NCBI GenBank assembly: GCA_022393335.1 | Contig: JAJEKB010020927.1 | Coordinates: 1-64,000 of the forward strand | DNA: 64,000 nucleotides | Direction: 5' to 3' | DNA from: Macrotrachela quadricornifera | Taxonomy: Eukaryota; Rotifera; Eurotatoria; Philodinida; Philodinidae | Shown: positions 46,650 through 59,340 of the stretch, in pieces | Numbering within the stretch: position 1 is the first letter of the stretch | How the letters are laid out: every line of letters starts with the position of its first letter | The notes under the pieces: model-generated | Told to the model about the DNA's origin: nothing | Database searches by the model: none | The model's input: the letters and a program-made list of their open reading frames with translations, nothing else | Translations under genes and position numbers: made by a program

Positions 46650-49600
46650 ATGGTTATATGTGTTAAGATAAGAAAAGTATATAAATTAAAGTCAATTTTT
46701 TTGTTTTTCTTTTCTATTAATAGTGCTAAATATTTAACTATATTATATGGATTTTCTAATAAAAACTATTTTAATCTATTCTTTCACAAGTAAGATTTTT
46801 TAAAATAAAAAATATCAATCATATTATGATAATTATATTTTTATAGTAAACTATCATTCTGTCATATGCCCTACTGTAACATGTGATTTTGAGATAGATG
46901 AATGTAATTGGAAATTAGATTCAATATGGAAAATCTATCCATCAGGTAGTACACCTGAAACAGCAAATTCTGGTCCTGTAGCTGATCACACAACTGGAAG
47001 TAAGTTATTATTGAATATTTATTTAAATTGAAATTAAATTTATTTAAGATGGTAATTATGTTCGATTAATGGCTAGTCTTCTAACTGAATCTAATCGGTT
47101 TGGTATTATGAGTACAAATACATCTCTTGAAAGTTCTACACAATTTTCATTTTGGTATTTTATGCATGGATCACAAATTGGAACATTATCATTAAAGATT
47201 AATGATATAATAATATGGCAAAAAAGTGGAAGACAAGGTATTCCAGCATGGTATCAAGCAACTATTGAATTATCTCATGATAATAATATTAAAGTAATGT
47301 TGTACTAAATATCTAATATATATATATAGAATATTTTAATATTTGAATAGATTGAATTTGTTGCAAATCGAACAGGTATAGGTCGATCATCTGATATTGC
47401 AATTGATGATATTGTTTTACAAGGAGAACCGAGTAAGTATGCATTTCTTATTGATATTATTTGAAAGATGAATATTTTAGTTCCTACAAATACTCGAACA
47501 ACTGGAACACGCCCAACAACAACACCTCGTACTCGATTCAATGCCAGTTGTGATTTTGATGTTGAAAAAGAATTATGCGGTTGGAAAAGTGATACGAAAT
47601 ATGGTTGGAAAGTTATTGATCAAAGAGAATCAGGTATTAACATTGGTCCGGCAAGTGATTATAGTAGCATTAGTATGTATTGTATTTATGGATTCTAACT
47701 TGGAAAACTCCTTCTTCAATATATTTATGTTATAGTGAGACCAAATGATGATAATAAGATGTGCAAAATTCCATATGATGAAAAAGGTCCTCAATACTAT
47801 TGTATGTTGAATAAGAACAATCTACAATGTAAAGGAAGCGATAACAAATGGATAAATTGTCAAGATGGTAGGATTTTAATAGAAGAAAGATAAATATTCA
47901 ATTTTTGTCAAATTATCAGGAGGTTTTGTTCAAATTCGAACTGGTGAATTTGATCACGTTGGAGAACGTTCACAATTTGATTCACCAGTTTTAGATGCAT
48001 TATCCGATGAAGAATGTATTCAATTTCAATATAATATAGCTGGAACTGATGATGATCGGTTGAATGTATATGTTGAAGATTATTGGAGTGGTCGTCAAAC
48101 ATGTATGTGGCATAAGAATGGGTCCACTGTACCTAATCAATGGATAACAGCTGAAGCACCATTGCAATTGAAGAAAGATGACAAATATCAAGTAAGAATT
48201 AGATATACTTAGGTCGAACTAGCAGTTTCCATGATATTAAATAAAATTATAAAAGTAAGGAGATATTTTAAAATTTATTTTATCAAATATTGAGGGTAGT
48301 TGCTATTATTATTTATACTAAGTTCGATTCTTTCTAGCAATTTGTAAAAAGTTTTTTGAAGCCTTTCGCGAAAGATTTTTAGATGCAATAGAATCACATG
48401 AACCAGCCAAAATGCACATAATACCAAGTGTGGAAAATATGTTGAATATGACATTATATTGACATTTTCTTTTATCATATAATTGATAACATTCAATGTG
48501 TATGATGTAAATGATGATCGTCAAGACATTTTGTACATGTTGAACCTGATCTCTCTGATTGTTTCCATATTTTATTAGCAAAAGGCTTCGGACAAATCTC
48601 AATATAATACATGTGACCTACTATTTTGCTTTGATCACCACTCAATACTATTTGATTTAAAGAATATACTAAATAAAGTTTTGGCTAGAATATCTTCCTA
48701 TGAATATTAGTCTTTGATAATTGATCTTCACTAAGTTAGGCAGTATGAGATGATTTATGACTAACCTAACTAAAATAAATCTTTATTTCATCAATAATAG
48801 TACCAGAACGTAACAGACATGATTCAACAAGATTCTCCTAAATTTTTAAAATAAATGAAATCTAATTGAGCTTACTTAATTGCCAACGTATTAAAAATTT
48901 TCTTCGAAAAAGACTTCAAAACAAAGCTTAACAAATAATTAGAAAGAAGTGAATTTGGTATAAATAATAATGATAACTATCCTCACCATTTGGTAAAATT
49001 AAATTAAACGTATCTCCTTATCTTTATAATTTTATTTAATATCATGAAAATTTTTAGTGAAACTTAAGTAAATGAGTGAATATATGTAAAATATATTTGT
49101 ATAATAGATTGTATTTGAAGCAAGAAAACGAAAAGCTGGTGGAATGGGTTTAGTTTCACTAGATCACATTATCATCTCACCAATACAATGTAAATAAGAG
49201 TGTATCTTGTCATGTAAACTCGCAATAACTTCGATATGATAAACTATTTTTAGGTTCTGGTAGATATCCAGTGGAAGAATGTCCCTATGAAGAGATATTA
49301 ACGAGTACCACTATAATAACAACTACTGAAGAGACTACAACATCTACAACTACAACTTATACATCTGTAACATCCAATAATATCGAACTTAACACAACCG
49401 AAGTGGAAAGAACAACCGGTAAAAGTATAATTGTAGAGACAACTTCATCTGATATTGAGGTAAATACAAATGAATTTGAAACAGATATACCTGCAGTTTT
49501 TAATACAACTATTATAATGTCAACAACAACAAACGCTAAAACTCCATCGACAACGTCGAAATTAGGTGTTTTTACCACTTCAATCAAAATGAATGAAACA

Positions 49601-49795
49601 CACACTAAGCCTTCTTTAAGCTCGTCTCTTGGTTCGACTACAGTCTCTTCAACATCTTATACTTTAACAACAAAGCATGGAATTGACATAGGAAATGAAA
49701 CATCAACAAAAAATGAAGGATTACTAAGAAAATCACCTGTTGTTGGCATGTTAGTTGGTGTTTTTAGCATTATTTTAATTGTTGATATATACTGA
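46650..49795 (+). CDS. two-MAM-domain mucin-stalk membrane protein, copy 1 (truncated tail)
   Basis: Exons: 46847-46999, 47049-47293, 47351-47432, 47481-47672, 47736-47867, 47920-48191, 49108-49189, 49254-49795, with consistent phases. A candidate first exon at 46650-46789 gives a signal-like KSIFLFFFSINSA, but its phase does not join exon 2 cleanly. MAM domain 1 (CDFEIDECNWKLD ... FWYFMHGSQIGTLSL ... DIAIDDIVLQGEP) is followed by a Thr/Pro linker. MAM domain 2 follows (CDFDVEKELCGWKSD ... FQYNIAGTDDDRLNVYVEDY ... GLVSLDHIIISP), then a Thr-rich stalk and a transmembrane helix (VVGMLVGVFSIILIVDIY). A TGA after DIY removes the cytoplasmic tail kept in copy 2. A MITE sits in intron 7. Probably a cell-surface adhesion protein, intact except for the tail. 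Confidence 0.85.
48208..49068. mobile_element. 861-bp Tc1/mariner-type MITE in intron 7 of MAM gene copy 1
   Basis: Long terminal inverted repeats of about 90 bp: the left contains CCATGATATTAAATAAAATT and AAGGAGATA; the complement of the right has TCATGATATTAAATAAAATT and AAGGAGATA. The element is flanked by TA on both sides (48206-48207, 49069-49070). The paralogous intron at 53271-53323 shows the uninterrupted site (AGATATAAATGAG), so boundaries are exact. The interior has only fragments of frame and no intact transposase. Confidence 0.92.
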
Positions 49796-51949
49796 AATCG
49801 TAATCATTTTTTAAAGACTCGTTTCTGTTTGAAACAGAATGATGGAAGACCTATTCCTGTATATTGATTTTCCGCTTCTCAAAGTGACGTGCTCCAATTT
49901 TGTTTGCTCATATATCTTTTGGTAGAAAACTTAGAATTAATAAAAAGCCTCGAAGAATGTTGATCAATGCCTATTTCTTCAAGAATTAGAGTCGTTTTTC
50001 TAATTTTTTCTCGACAAATTGGAAAACGCGTAATTTGTCTAGATAAAGCTCTATATACTTGAAAATTTTTAGTTCTACTAGCTCACAACTACGACTGACT
50101 AGATAGAAAGTTTCAAATTTGTAACTTTTTTCTTTTTGAGTTATTAGAATTTTTCCTCAAGTGTGAGGAATGAACATGTTATTGATTGTAATTCTGTCCT
50201 TTTTTTGCGTTTTTGATAGTTTCAGATCTATTACTTTTAAAAAGCTTATTATTTATTATTAATCAAGAATATTTATTGTTGCTTAACTTCTTTTGTTTTG
50301 ATTACGGATAAAAACCATTATAAATTTGGTTTTGTTGGTTTATTTTGATTCTAATGAATAGTTGTCATTCAAGCTTATTCAATTTGTACTTATGTTGTAT
50401 TTTTTTGTGATTGAGAAATAAAGAAAATACCTATTTGATATGAGAAATCTATAGATGGTAGAAGAAAGACACTATTCATTTTAAGAATGGATAACTAACT
50501 ATCTCACAAAGGCTTGTTTTATTTAAATGTTGAAAATTCTATTCGATAAACGTGTTTTGATTTGTGAAAACGTATGTCTTTCTAATTTTTGCTAAAGCTC
50601 ATAATTCGACAAGAGTAGAAAGCAGAGTTTTGAAACTTCCTCTCTAGTTAGTCGCTGTTCTGAGCTAACCAAGCTGAATTGTTCAAGTGCATAGGAAATT
50701 ACTTGATCGAATTATGAATTTTTCAATTCTTTTTCACTAGTTGCAGGTAATATTAGAAAAATAACTCTAATTTTTTAAAGGAAAGGAAATGGGCCAAAGT
50801 CATTTTAGACTTTTAACTACTATAGGTGAACTGTCACACATCTAATCGAGACAATCAATTGAAGCATTTGATCTATTTTACATTTGTATCAAAATTAGTA
50901 TGATGTTTATATTGAAAATGAGACTTTCATACATTTAAAAATACCTTGATAAGAAAAAAAATTTATCCTATTGAAGAGGTTTTACATTTCGGGTTGTCGT
51001 TAAAGGGACATTTTACTTCATTCTATTCTTGCTCAAATATTTTTTCATACATTTTACAATTAGCACACTGGAACAAACATTGATGGCATCTCAATGTCCG
51101 TGTAAATTTTCTGAATCGTTCTCATCTCTACTCAGATATTTAGGAACTGACTTTACTTTTCAACAAACTGGTTCTATTTTAACTCTTAGAGGTAATTTAG
51201 TTGCAAGAAAATATTTAGGAGACATCGAAAGAGCAACCCATTATAATGAAAAAGTTTCTTAAAACTTACTACAGATGGTTAATCTAAATGTTAAATCGGT
51301 TTGATTCTGTCAAAATCATGAAAATTCAATGGTCAAGTTGCTTGGAGAATCCAATAGGACTCCATTAAAAGATTTCTTCTATTGGAATTATAATAAACTC
51401 CAACGAGATTTAATCTGAATGATCAAGATCCAATGGAATGTGTTTCACTCAAGTTAAAGAAGCATGTACGCAGAATATGTCTATATATGATTAGCAGAAT
51501 GAAACTTATTATCGAAACTATTTGTAAATTATTTGTTCATTTCTAGATTATTTTGATCTGTTTTATGAGTTGATCTATGGACCTCAACCATAATAACTAA
51601 ACACAGAAACGATTAAATTTGTAACTGTAATATTTTTATTTCGTGAAACATGAATAATATTATATAAAACTATGCATAATACCCGTACCTCTCAACCTAC
51701 ATTATATTTAAATTCTTTTTGCACTAGATAAAAAAAAGGCTTCCAAACATAAATACAAAAACCACTTTTATCCTTTTTTCATGTTTAAATTTACGTACTT
51801 CATGACGTATATCTTTCAGTTTTATGTCAGTTCTGTTTGCAATTACATTTATGCTATATTTCATATAGAATTTTGCCTGAAATAGATGCTTGTATGCAAC
51901 GATCATTTGGTTTTAAAAAATTCTGTTAGTTAAAATAATTATTTACTAT
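49796..51949. other. spacer between the MAM gene copies
   Basis: The first 70 nt preserve the former cytoplasmic tail of copy 1 (frame reads NRNHFLKTRF after the stop). The rest has no supported gene. A 77-codon frame at 51029-51262 contains a faint TPR-like ending (GDIERATHYNEK) but has no context. Confidence 0.5.
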
Positions 51950-51958
51950 TTGATAAAA

Positions 51959-53797
51959 ATGATGATGACGAGTCATTTCAGCAAATGTTATAAGAGCAGA
52001 AAGATGGTCATACGTGTTAAGATAAGAAAAGTATATAAATTAAAGTCAATTTTTTTGTTTNNNNNNNNNNNNNNNNNNNNNNNNNNNNNNNNNNNNNNNN
52101 NNNNNNNNNNNNNNNNNNNNNNNNNNNNNNNNNNNNNNNNNNNNNNNNNNNNNNNNNNNNNNNNNNNNNNNNNNNNNNNNNNNNNNNNNNNNNNNNNNNN
52201 NNNNNNNNNNNNNNNNNNNNNNNNNNNNNNNNNNNNNNNNNNNNNNNNNNNNNNNNNNNNNNNNNNNNNNNNNNNNNNNNNNNNNNNNNNNNNNNNNNNN
52301 NNNNNNNNNNNNNNNNNNNNNNNNNNNNNNNNNNNNNNNNNNNNNNNNNNNNNNNNNNNNNNNNNNNNNNNNNNNNNNNNNNNNNNNNNNNNNNNNNNNN
52401 NNNNNNNNNNNNNNNNNNNNNNNNNNNNNNNNNNNNNNNNNNNNNNNNNNNNNNNNNNNNGTCGATCATCTGATATTGCAATTGATGATATTGTTTTACA
52501 AGGAGAACCGAGTAAGTATGCATTTCTTATTGATATTATTTGAAAGATGAATATTTTAGTTCCTACAAATACTCGAACAACGGGAGCAGGCCCAACAACA
52601 ACACCTCGCACTCGATTCAATGCAAGTTGTGACTTTGATGTTGATAAAGAATTATGTGGTTGGAAAAGTGATACGAATTATGGTTGGAAAGTTATTCATC
52701 AAAGAGAACCAGGCATTAACATTGGTCCATCAAGTGATTATAGTAGCATTAGTATGTATTGTATTTATGGATTCTAACTTGGAAAACTCCTTCTTCAATA
52801 TATTTATATTATAGTAAGACCAAATGATGATAATAAGATGTGCAAAATTCCATATGATGAAAAAGGTCCTCAATACTATTGTATGTTGAATAAAAAGAAT
52901 ATACAATGTAAGGGAAACGATAACAAATGGATAAACTGTCGAGATGGTAGGGTTTTAAGAGAAGCAAAATAAATATTCAATTTTTGTCAAATTATCAGGA
53001 GGTTTTGTCCAAATTCGAACTAGTGAATTTGATGAAGTTGGAGAACGTTCACAATTTGATTCACCAGTTTTAGATGCATTATCAGATGAGGGATGTATTC
53101 AATTTCAATATAATATAGCTGGAACTGATGATGATTGGTTGAATGTATATGTTGAAGATTATTGGAGTGGTCGTCAAACATGTATGTGGCATAAGAATGG
53201 GTCAACTGTACCTAATCGATGGATAACAGCTGAAGCACCATTGCAACTAAACAAAGATGACAAATATCAAGTAAGGATTAGATATAAATGAGTGAATATA
53301 TGTAAAATATATTTGTAAAATAGATTGTATTTGAAGCAAGAAAAGGAAAAGTTGGTGGAATGGGTTTAGTCTCACTAGATCATATTATTGTTTCTTCAAG
53401 ACGATGTAAATAAGAATGCATTTTATCATCTAAACTTATTTTAACTTTCATATGATGAATTGATCGTTTTAGGTTCTGGCACATATCCAGTGCAAGAATG
53501 TCCTTATGAAGAGGTACCAACAACCACCACTATGATGATAACTACAGTAGAGATCACAACAACTACAACAACTACAACAACAACAACAACAACAACAATA
53601 CCTACAACAACAACAAGTACAACAACAACAACAACAACAACAACAAGTACAACAACAACAACAACAACCACAACAACAACATCTACAACATCTACAACAA
53701 CAACGCCTACAACAACATCGACAACAACAACACTGACAACAACAACGCCCACAACAACAACAACATCTACAACAGCAGCTACAATAACAACTACAAT

Positions 53798-53831
<34 letters not shown>

Positions 53832-54305
53832 GCTACAACGACTACCACATTCATCACTGTCACCACTTTTGAAACAATAACCACAACACTGGAAGCAGAA
53901 ACTTCTACTATTCCAATGGATACAGCTGTAACAGAAGCAGAGACTTCTTTTGACACATCTTTGGATACAGCCACAACGTCTGTCTTGTTACCTCAAACTA
54001 CAGTATCTTCAACATCTTATACAGCTATTATAACAACAACGAATAGAACCCCCATAGAAGGTGAAGGAACAACAACAAATGGTGGATTACCAAAAAAATC
54101 ATCTACTGTTGGGATTGTTGTTGGTACATTGCTTGGTCTTTTAGGCGGTATTTTAATTGTTGTCATATACTTAAATCGTCATAAATTATACGCTCGTTTC
54201 TCATCAAAATCGAATAACGAACTTGTTCCTGTATATACAAATGGTGCCTCGTCAGAAGGTTATGTTCGATTGAGTAGTGTGACTGAACGAAGCTCATCTG
54301 CATAG
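51959..54305 (+). CDS. two-MAM-domain mucin-stalk membrane protein, copy 2 (interrupted by assembly gap)
   Basis: Tandem paralogue of the 46650 gene. The 5' part (51959-52060) matches copy 1's candidate first exon, then 400 N hide MAM domain 1. Visible exons: end of exon 4 at 52461-52511, then 52560-52751, 52815-52946, 52999-53270, 53324-53405 and 53473-54305, with the same phases as copy 1. MAM domain 2 (CDFDVDKELCGWKSD ... VYVEDYWSGRQTCMW) is intact. A long threonine stalk follows, then a transmembrane helix (VGIVVGTLLGLLGGILIVVIY) and a cytoplasmic tail ending VRLSSVTERSSSA, with a YTNGASSEGY segment that may be a signalling or sorting motif. Intron 7 lacks the MITE. Confidence 0.85.
52061..52460. 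other. assembly gap (400 N)
   Basis: Exactly 400 N. The corresponding interval in the paralogue (46707-47381) is about 675 nt, so the gap length is probably arbitrary or the copies differ by an indel. Confidence 0.95.
53555..53850 (+). repeat. (ACA)n-rich coding microsatellite
   Basis: Mostly ACA/ACN codons giving an almost pure threonine stalk with scattered S, P and A. Copy 1 lacks this expansion and has a shorter, more mixed stalk. Confidence 0.9.
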
Positions 54306-56435
54306 GTCAATCATCAAAACTATATCATACGCTTCTTTGTCATAAAATCTTCTATTACTGATTTATTATTAGACAGAAATGAATTTTTTTCTTGGTTACC
54401 TGTCGAAATAATATATGACAAAGAATTCTCGTTCTGGTAGACATGGTCTATTGTTTAAAATATTCAACGATATTGTTTTTTAAATTGATCTGTTGCTCAT
54501 GAAAACTGATTTTATCTTGTAGAGTAAACAACCAGAAATGAACTTTAATGGAGATCTTAGAAGATGCTATCATCAATTACTATTAATTGTATATAAAATC
54601 AATATGAGACAGAATTAACCAGTTCCTGTTCGACTTGAGCTGAGAATTTAATCTAAGTTTTCAAAGAAAATGTTGCACAGATAATAACATTGTTTCTGGT
54701 TATAGAAAAGTAACATGCTGTAATTATCTCAATAGTTGTATCTGCAGTTTTTACAGAATTACAGATGTAAATAGAAGACTGAGAACGATAGCTATATCAA
54801 ATCCTAGTGTATACAGAATTGTATGGTACAGTGAGTGACATCATATTTAGTGAATATGGTTGAATGAAGTCATCTGTATATATTTAATTATAATCCTCGA
54901 CGAAAAATTGAATCGTCTACATTTAAATGATGAGAATCAAAAAATGAATGCATACTATGAGGATAACGATTCGAATAATTGTTGCAGAAAGCACAAATTA
55001 AATTTTAAAATTATGTCACATTTCATCGATATTCATCAACGACTGATAGTCATCACATTTATTTGAGTTAATAACGATAAACAATGTAATTCATTAATGA
55101 TATTTGAAGATCTTTACTTGGACGAATGGATTATCAACAATATTAGTAGAACCACGAGTGTTTGATATTTCAAACCGTTTTGTCCAAACATAACAAAAGC
55201 GACCGATTCTTATTATGGAATCACTCTACTCCTTTTAACTTTTATAAAATAATAATCATTGGCAAGATAATTTATAATGATAGTTCCATTCAAAAGACAT
55301 TTTATCTAATTCGTCTGTATTAGAACAGGTTGAGATGATTATTTACTCGAAGAAAAATTTAGAAAAACATAGTGACAGTTGTTTGATAATCTCTGACAAT
55401 TGCTATCTTTCGATTTTTACAAAATTTTCATCGATCACCACTTGAAGATTGAACATGATGTTCATTGCAGCGGTATTTTATGATCGTTGGAAATAATCAT
55501 TAGTCTGATCAGCTCATATTTCTTTATCTTCATTTTAGTTCATCCAATAATCGAACATTAATTCATGTGCTTTGTTTTCGGTTTTTTGTATATCCTTTAT
55601 TATTATATAAGATCAAAACGAATTAATAAATCATAATGTGTACGATCACTTCATGGATGTAGTCATCTTGACAGCCGTTTTTACGCACTTGAAATGAATA
55701 AGATGTAACATTATTTGTGGACACATATAAATGAGGATAAACATTCTGTGTGTATTGGATAAATTTTGCACAAGTAGTTATAAAACAAACACAAATTGCA
55801 TATAAACTCTTACAGAATTCAAATATAAGTAAAGCTGATGGACTTTACAGTGCCGGTTTATTCCATTTATTTAATGAATAATTAAAGGAATTTTATTGTT
55901 GTATTCAATAGTAGCAGACTGTATAGCATCTTTTTCTAATGTTATTAAGGAAGACCGTCTTTCAAGAAATCTATTTTACCGAAGAAAATTCAAAATTGAA
56001 TTTTTATTGTAGGAATGTGTATTGAAGTCTTCTCTTTCAGAATATATATACCTTTTCGCAAAATGATTAGATTTTGATGGATTAATCAGCTATAACTTGG
56101 GCCTTGTTGTCATGCATTTCAGTTTAAAAAAACTGCCTTTCCAGTTGTATCAGTATTGACCGAAGCGATTTTCTTATTAATCACTACGTGCTTACTAACA
56201 GTTAAGATAAAGATCACATATTTCTAGGTTCCTGAACATTGATATATATATATAATTGACGTACAAACGGAAAAAAAGGGAATCTAAAGAATTTAAATGA
56301 AAAATCGAGTTCTAAAATTTGTTTAGCATTTTTCTCAAAATCAATTTCTTCGACCGTACCCTTTACACAGGCAAGGATTTCTTAATAATGACTCAATAGA
56401 GAAGAAAGATTTTTTTTGTTGTATCGCAGGTAGTT

Positions 56436-56606
56436 AGGACTAGGTCGTAGTAGAATTCGATTTTTGAATTTCTCCTTTGTTGAAATAGAAAATTTATATA
56501 TTTCATAATTATGAATGCCACGAATTTGAATATTTGTCGAAAAAGTATTTTCTAAAAATCGCCCAAAGGGAACTTCAAAAATCGAATTCTATTACGACCT
56601 AGCCCT
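56436..56606. repeat. 171-bp palindrome in MITE copy B
   Basis: The left arm begins AGGACTAGGTCGTAGTAGAA. The complement of the right arm begins AGGGCTAGGTCGTAATAGAA. Same length as the palindrome in copy A, with arm middles of different sequence. Confidence 0.85.
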
Positions 56607-56823
56607 CAAGTCAATCTATAAATTAAAAATCAACCCGACAAGATTACACAGTGACCTCATTACGTAATTCTTGTCCGCGTAAGAGGTAATGAATTGGCTA
56701 GAACTTGTGTATTTTTTTGAACTTTGGAAGAGATATTTAAACCATAATCTGTTTTAGTCAAGACTAACACTCTTTGAAATTTTTGCTGAAATCGGAAGAG
56801 AAAATAACAAAGTTCGTTTCTGT

Positions 56824-56836
56824 GGGGGGGGGGGGG
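56824..56836. repeat. poly-G tract (13 G)
   Basis: Thirteen consecutive G at the terminus of MITE copy B, where copy A has only GAGGGGC on the same strand (complement of GCCCCTC). Confidence 0.9.
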
Positions 56837-59340
56837 AGTCCTCCTTAATAAAAGTAGGACCATAATGTCTTATGAAAACCATATAATAACAACAGAATGA
56901 CAAAATTTACTAGCTTCTTGTAGATGAATGAGTAGGTATCATGTGTTTCATCTGCATTATCTCACTTTTCAAAACTGGATATTAATACAACAGAAATGAA
57001 GATCTTAAGCTATGTTTCTTACTGAACGTTGTCGTATATTGAACAGTCATCCATGTCTATGGTAAAATGTACAATATTGTCTACAAATCCTATAGTGAGT
57101 CTTTTCTCAGTTATATGTTTTAGACAACGAAATGAGAACGCTTATGTTGGCAGTAAAAAGACTTACAAATATATTGGATACAGAGATTTATTTGATGTTT
57201 TAGTTTTTGTTAAAACGCATACTATTATAACAGAGTTGTTCGCTGATATCTCTGAAAAGTCTTAGAGAAACAAAAAGTGCATTAACTTTTAAATAATTCT
57301 CATAAATCTTTGAGAAAATCAAGCTTTAACAATCCTTAAAGATCTATTCATTTTATTCATTAAAGAAAAACCGGTTTCTTTCATATCTAAATCATAGTAT
57401 AGGACAGACTTCTTTATGAAAGCACAGATAAAAATAATGTTATGATCATACATGTATTTCTTTAGTATTTCTATTCTCTTTTATCCATCGTGTTCTATTT
57501 TCAACTTTAGTAGCTCAATATTTTTCAAGTCAAAAAAAACTAGCTACTTCATTATCTGTACTAAATAGTTTCCTGAATACAGAGAGTCATAATAAAATAA
57601 CCAATAATAGAATAGTGATTAGTATAATGACTTTTAAAGTAGAAAGTTATTTGACTACGAATAGTTTTCAATATGCTGTTTGTCAAAAAATATTTATTTC
57701 GTTAGTCATAATATTACATGGGTCTCTTCATAGAAAATCTTAAATACCTCGTATTTATATATGAAATCAGCGAATGGAAGTATATTCATATTAATTCTCG
57801 AATCAACTTTATATTAGTTGTAACCAGTTTTAATTGTGTTTGAACTTGCCATTGATAGTATTTTTAGAGATTATTGATAAAAGTATTAGATCATGATATA
57901 TTTAGATTTATTTCCTATTCCACTTGTGCACTCTTTGTTTTTTCTAAAAGAATAAATGCAAGTGTCAATGCATCGAATATACTGAAAGGATGCAATAATG
58001 TTCATGCCGGAACTAGAGAAGTACAATAAAAGTCCTGCTTGAAAACGGTAATTTTCAATATGGTTACCGCGAAACATGTGTTTAATGCTTTTGCAACATA
58101 ACTATTCAGTATATATAAGTGCACTTTCACGTAAGATTCAGGGCAGGCAAATAAGTTGCTCACTTCATCGTCTAACAATGAAGTTGTTTGTGTTGCAAGT
58201 TAAGAATATAAGTCATATTTGAGTCAAATGAAAGTTTTCATTATCACACTAATAAATATTCGAATTTTAAGACATTTACGCACTATATAGGATACCTAAA
58301 ATGCCAACTTTCAGTCAGATCTATTTTACTTATTATCGATAGTTGGATAGAGCTGGTTGAGCTGCACAATAAAGGTGTGTTTCAAATTTTTTTAACGAAA
58401 GTTTATAAAAACTTAGAAAAATGTTCAAGTTACCGTTACTCAATAGTGTTGAGAGAATTAGACCCAACAATGCGATCTTAGTAAATATTTTAAACTTGTT
58501 TAAAAGTTTGAAACGCATTTTTTCTTATGCAACTGAACGAGTTTGCTATTGAAAGTTTTCATTTGACTCGAATAGGTCTAATTTTCTTAAATATCTCTAT
58601 TGTAAGTGGTGCAGACATACACACATTTTATTTAAAAGAATAAAAAAAGATAACGCAATTTGTCTCTTACAAAATACTTCTAAGTTTTGTGTTAACATTA
58701 ATATACTAGCAACAGCCGATCATATTGGAACAATTTATTTTTTAATGTTTCTAGATCATTTTTTTTGAGACACATCTATCCTCTTATACAGGTTTAACAG
58801 AATTTCAGCCACCTCTTTACAAAAGATATTGGTAACACTCGAAAAATTAGTCGAAAGATGCTGACCACTGAATTAATTTTAATACAAAAGCGAAAATATT
58901 TCCAATGCAGAGAGAGACGACTCTATTCAGTCTCATCCATTGAAGTGTTTACTGCTCGAGTATCAGTACTCAATATAATGACTTTAAAAAAAAGTTTAAT
59001 TTTTCTATTATATTATAGAAGAAAAACGTTTGTTACTTATTATTTAGAAAGCTAATCTTCAAATACTGTAGATTGTAAGTTATTGCTAAGACAATAAAGT
59101 AATAATCAGAAACTTCCAAATTGTTTATGATTCATAACACTTGACATGCTCTCACTTTCGACATGTTTTCTTCCCTTGCCAACAAATATTTTTTCTATCC
59201 TGTCCACATTTATGAATCATATCTCTCAAAGTAACTAATAAATATAAAATGACGGTAAAAATGAAATGTAATCACTTTTCTCTACACGTTGTTTTTCAAA
59301 ACATACACTCAAACCTATTATTTTTCCATTTTTATTCAAA

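Larger units (their letters stand above)
56300..56850 (-). mobile_element. palindrome-bearing MITE family P, copy B (inverted)
   Basis: Reverse-complement relative of 41030-41570: GAAAATAACAAAGTTCGTTT at its right end matches the complement of copy A's left end, and AATAATGACTCAATAGAGAA is shared. It ends in a 13-G tract and CTCCTTAATA, again next to TTAA. Contains its own 171-bp palindrome at 56436-56606. Confidence 0.7.
54306..59340. other. long gene-poor region
   Basis: Apart from the MITE copy at 56300-56850, I find no gene. Frames such as 54860-55066 and 57029-57265 are short, low complexity and unlike any family I know. Confidence 0.5.

Noticed and set aside
51029..51262. 77-codon frame with a TPR-like ending (GDIERATHYNEK)
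   Set aside because: One partial motif only, no flanking TPR units and no gene context.
52017..52620. long frames spanning the N block
   Set aside because: Open only because N codons contain no stops; artefacts of the gap.
53504..53974. 156-codon valine-rich minus-strand frame
   Set aside because: Antisense shadow of the (ACA)n threonine stalk.
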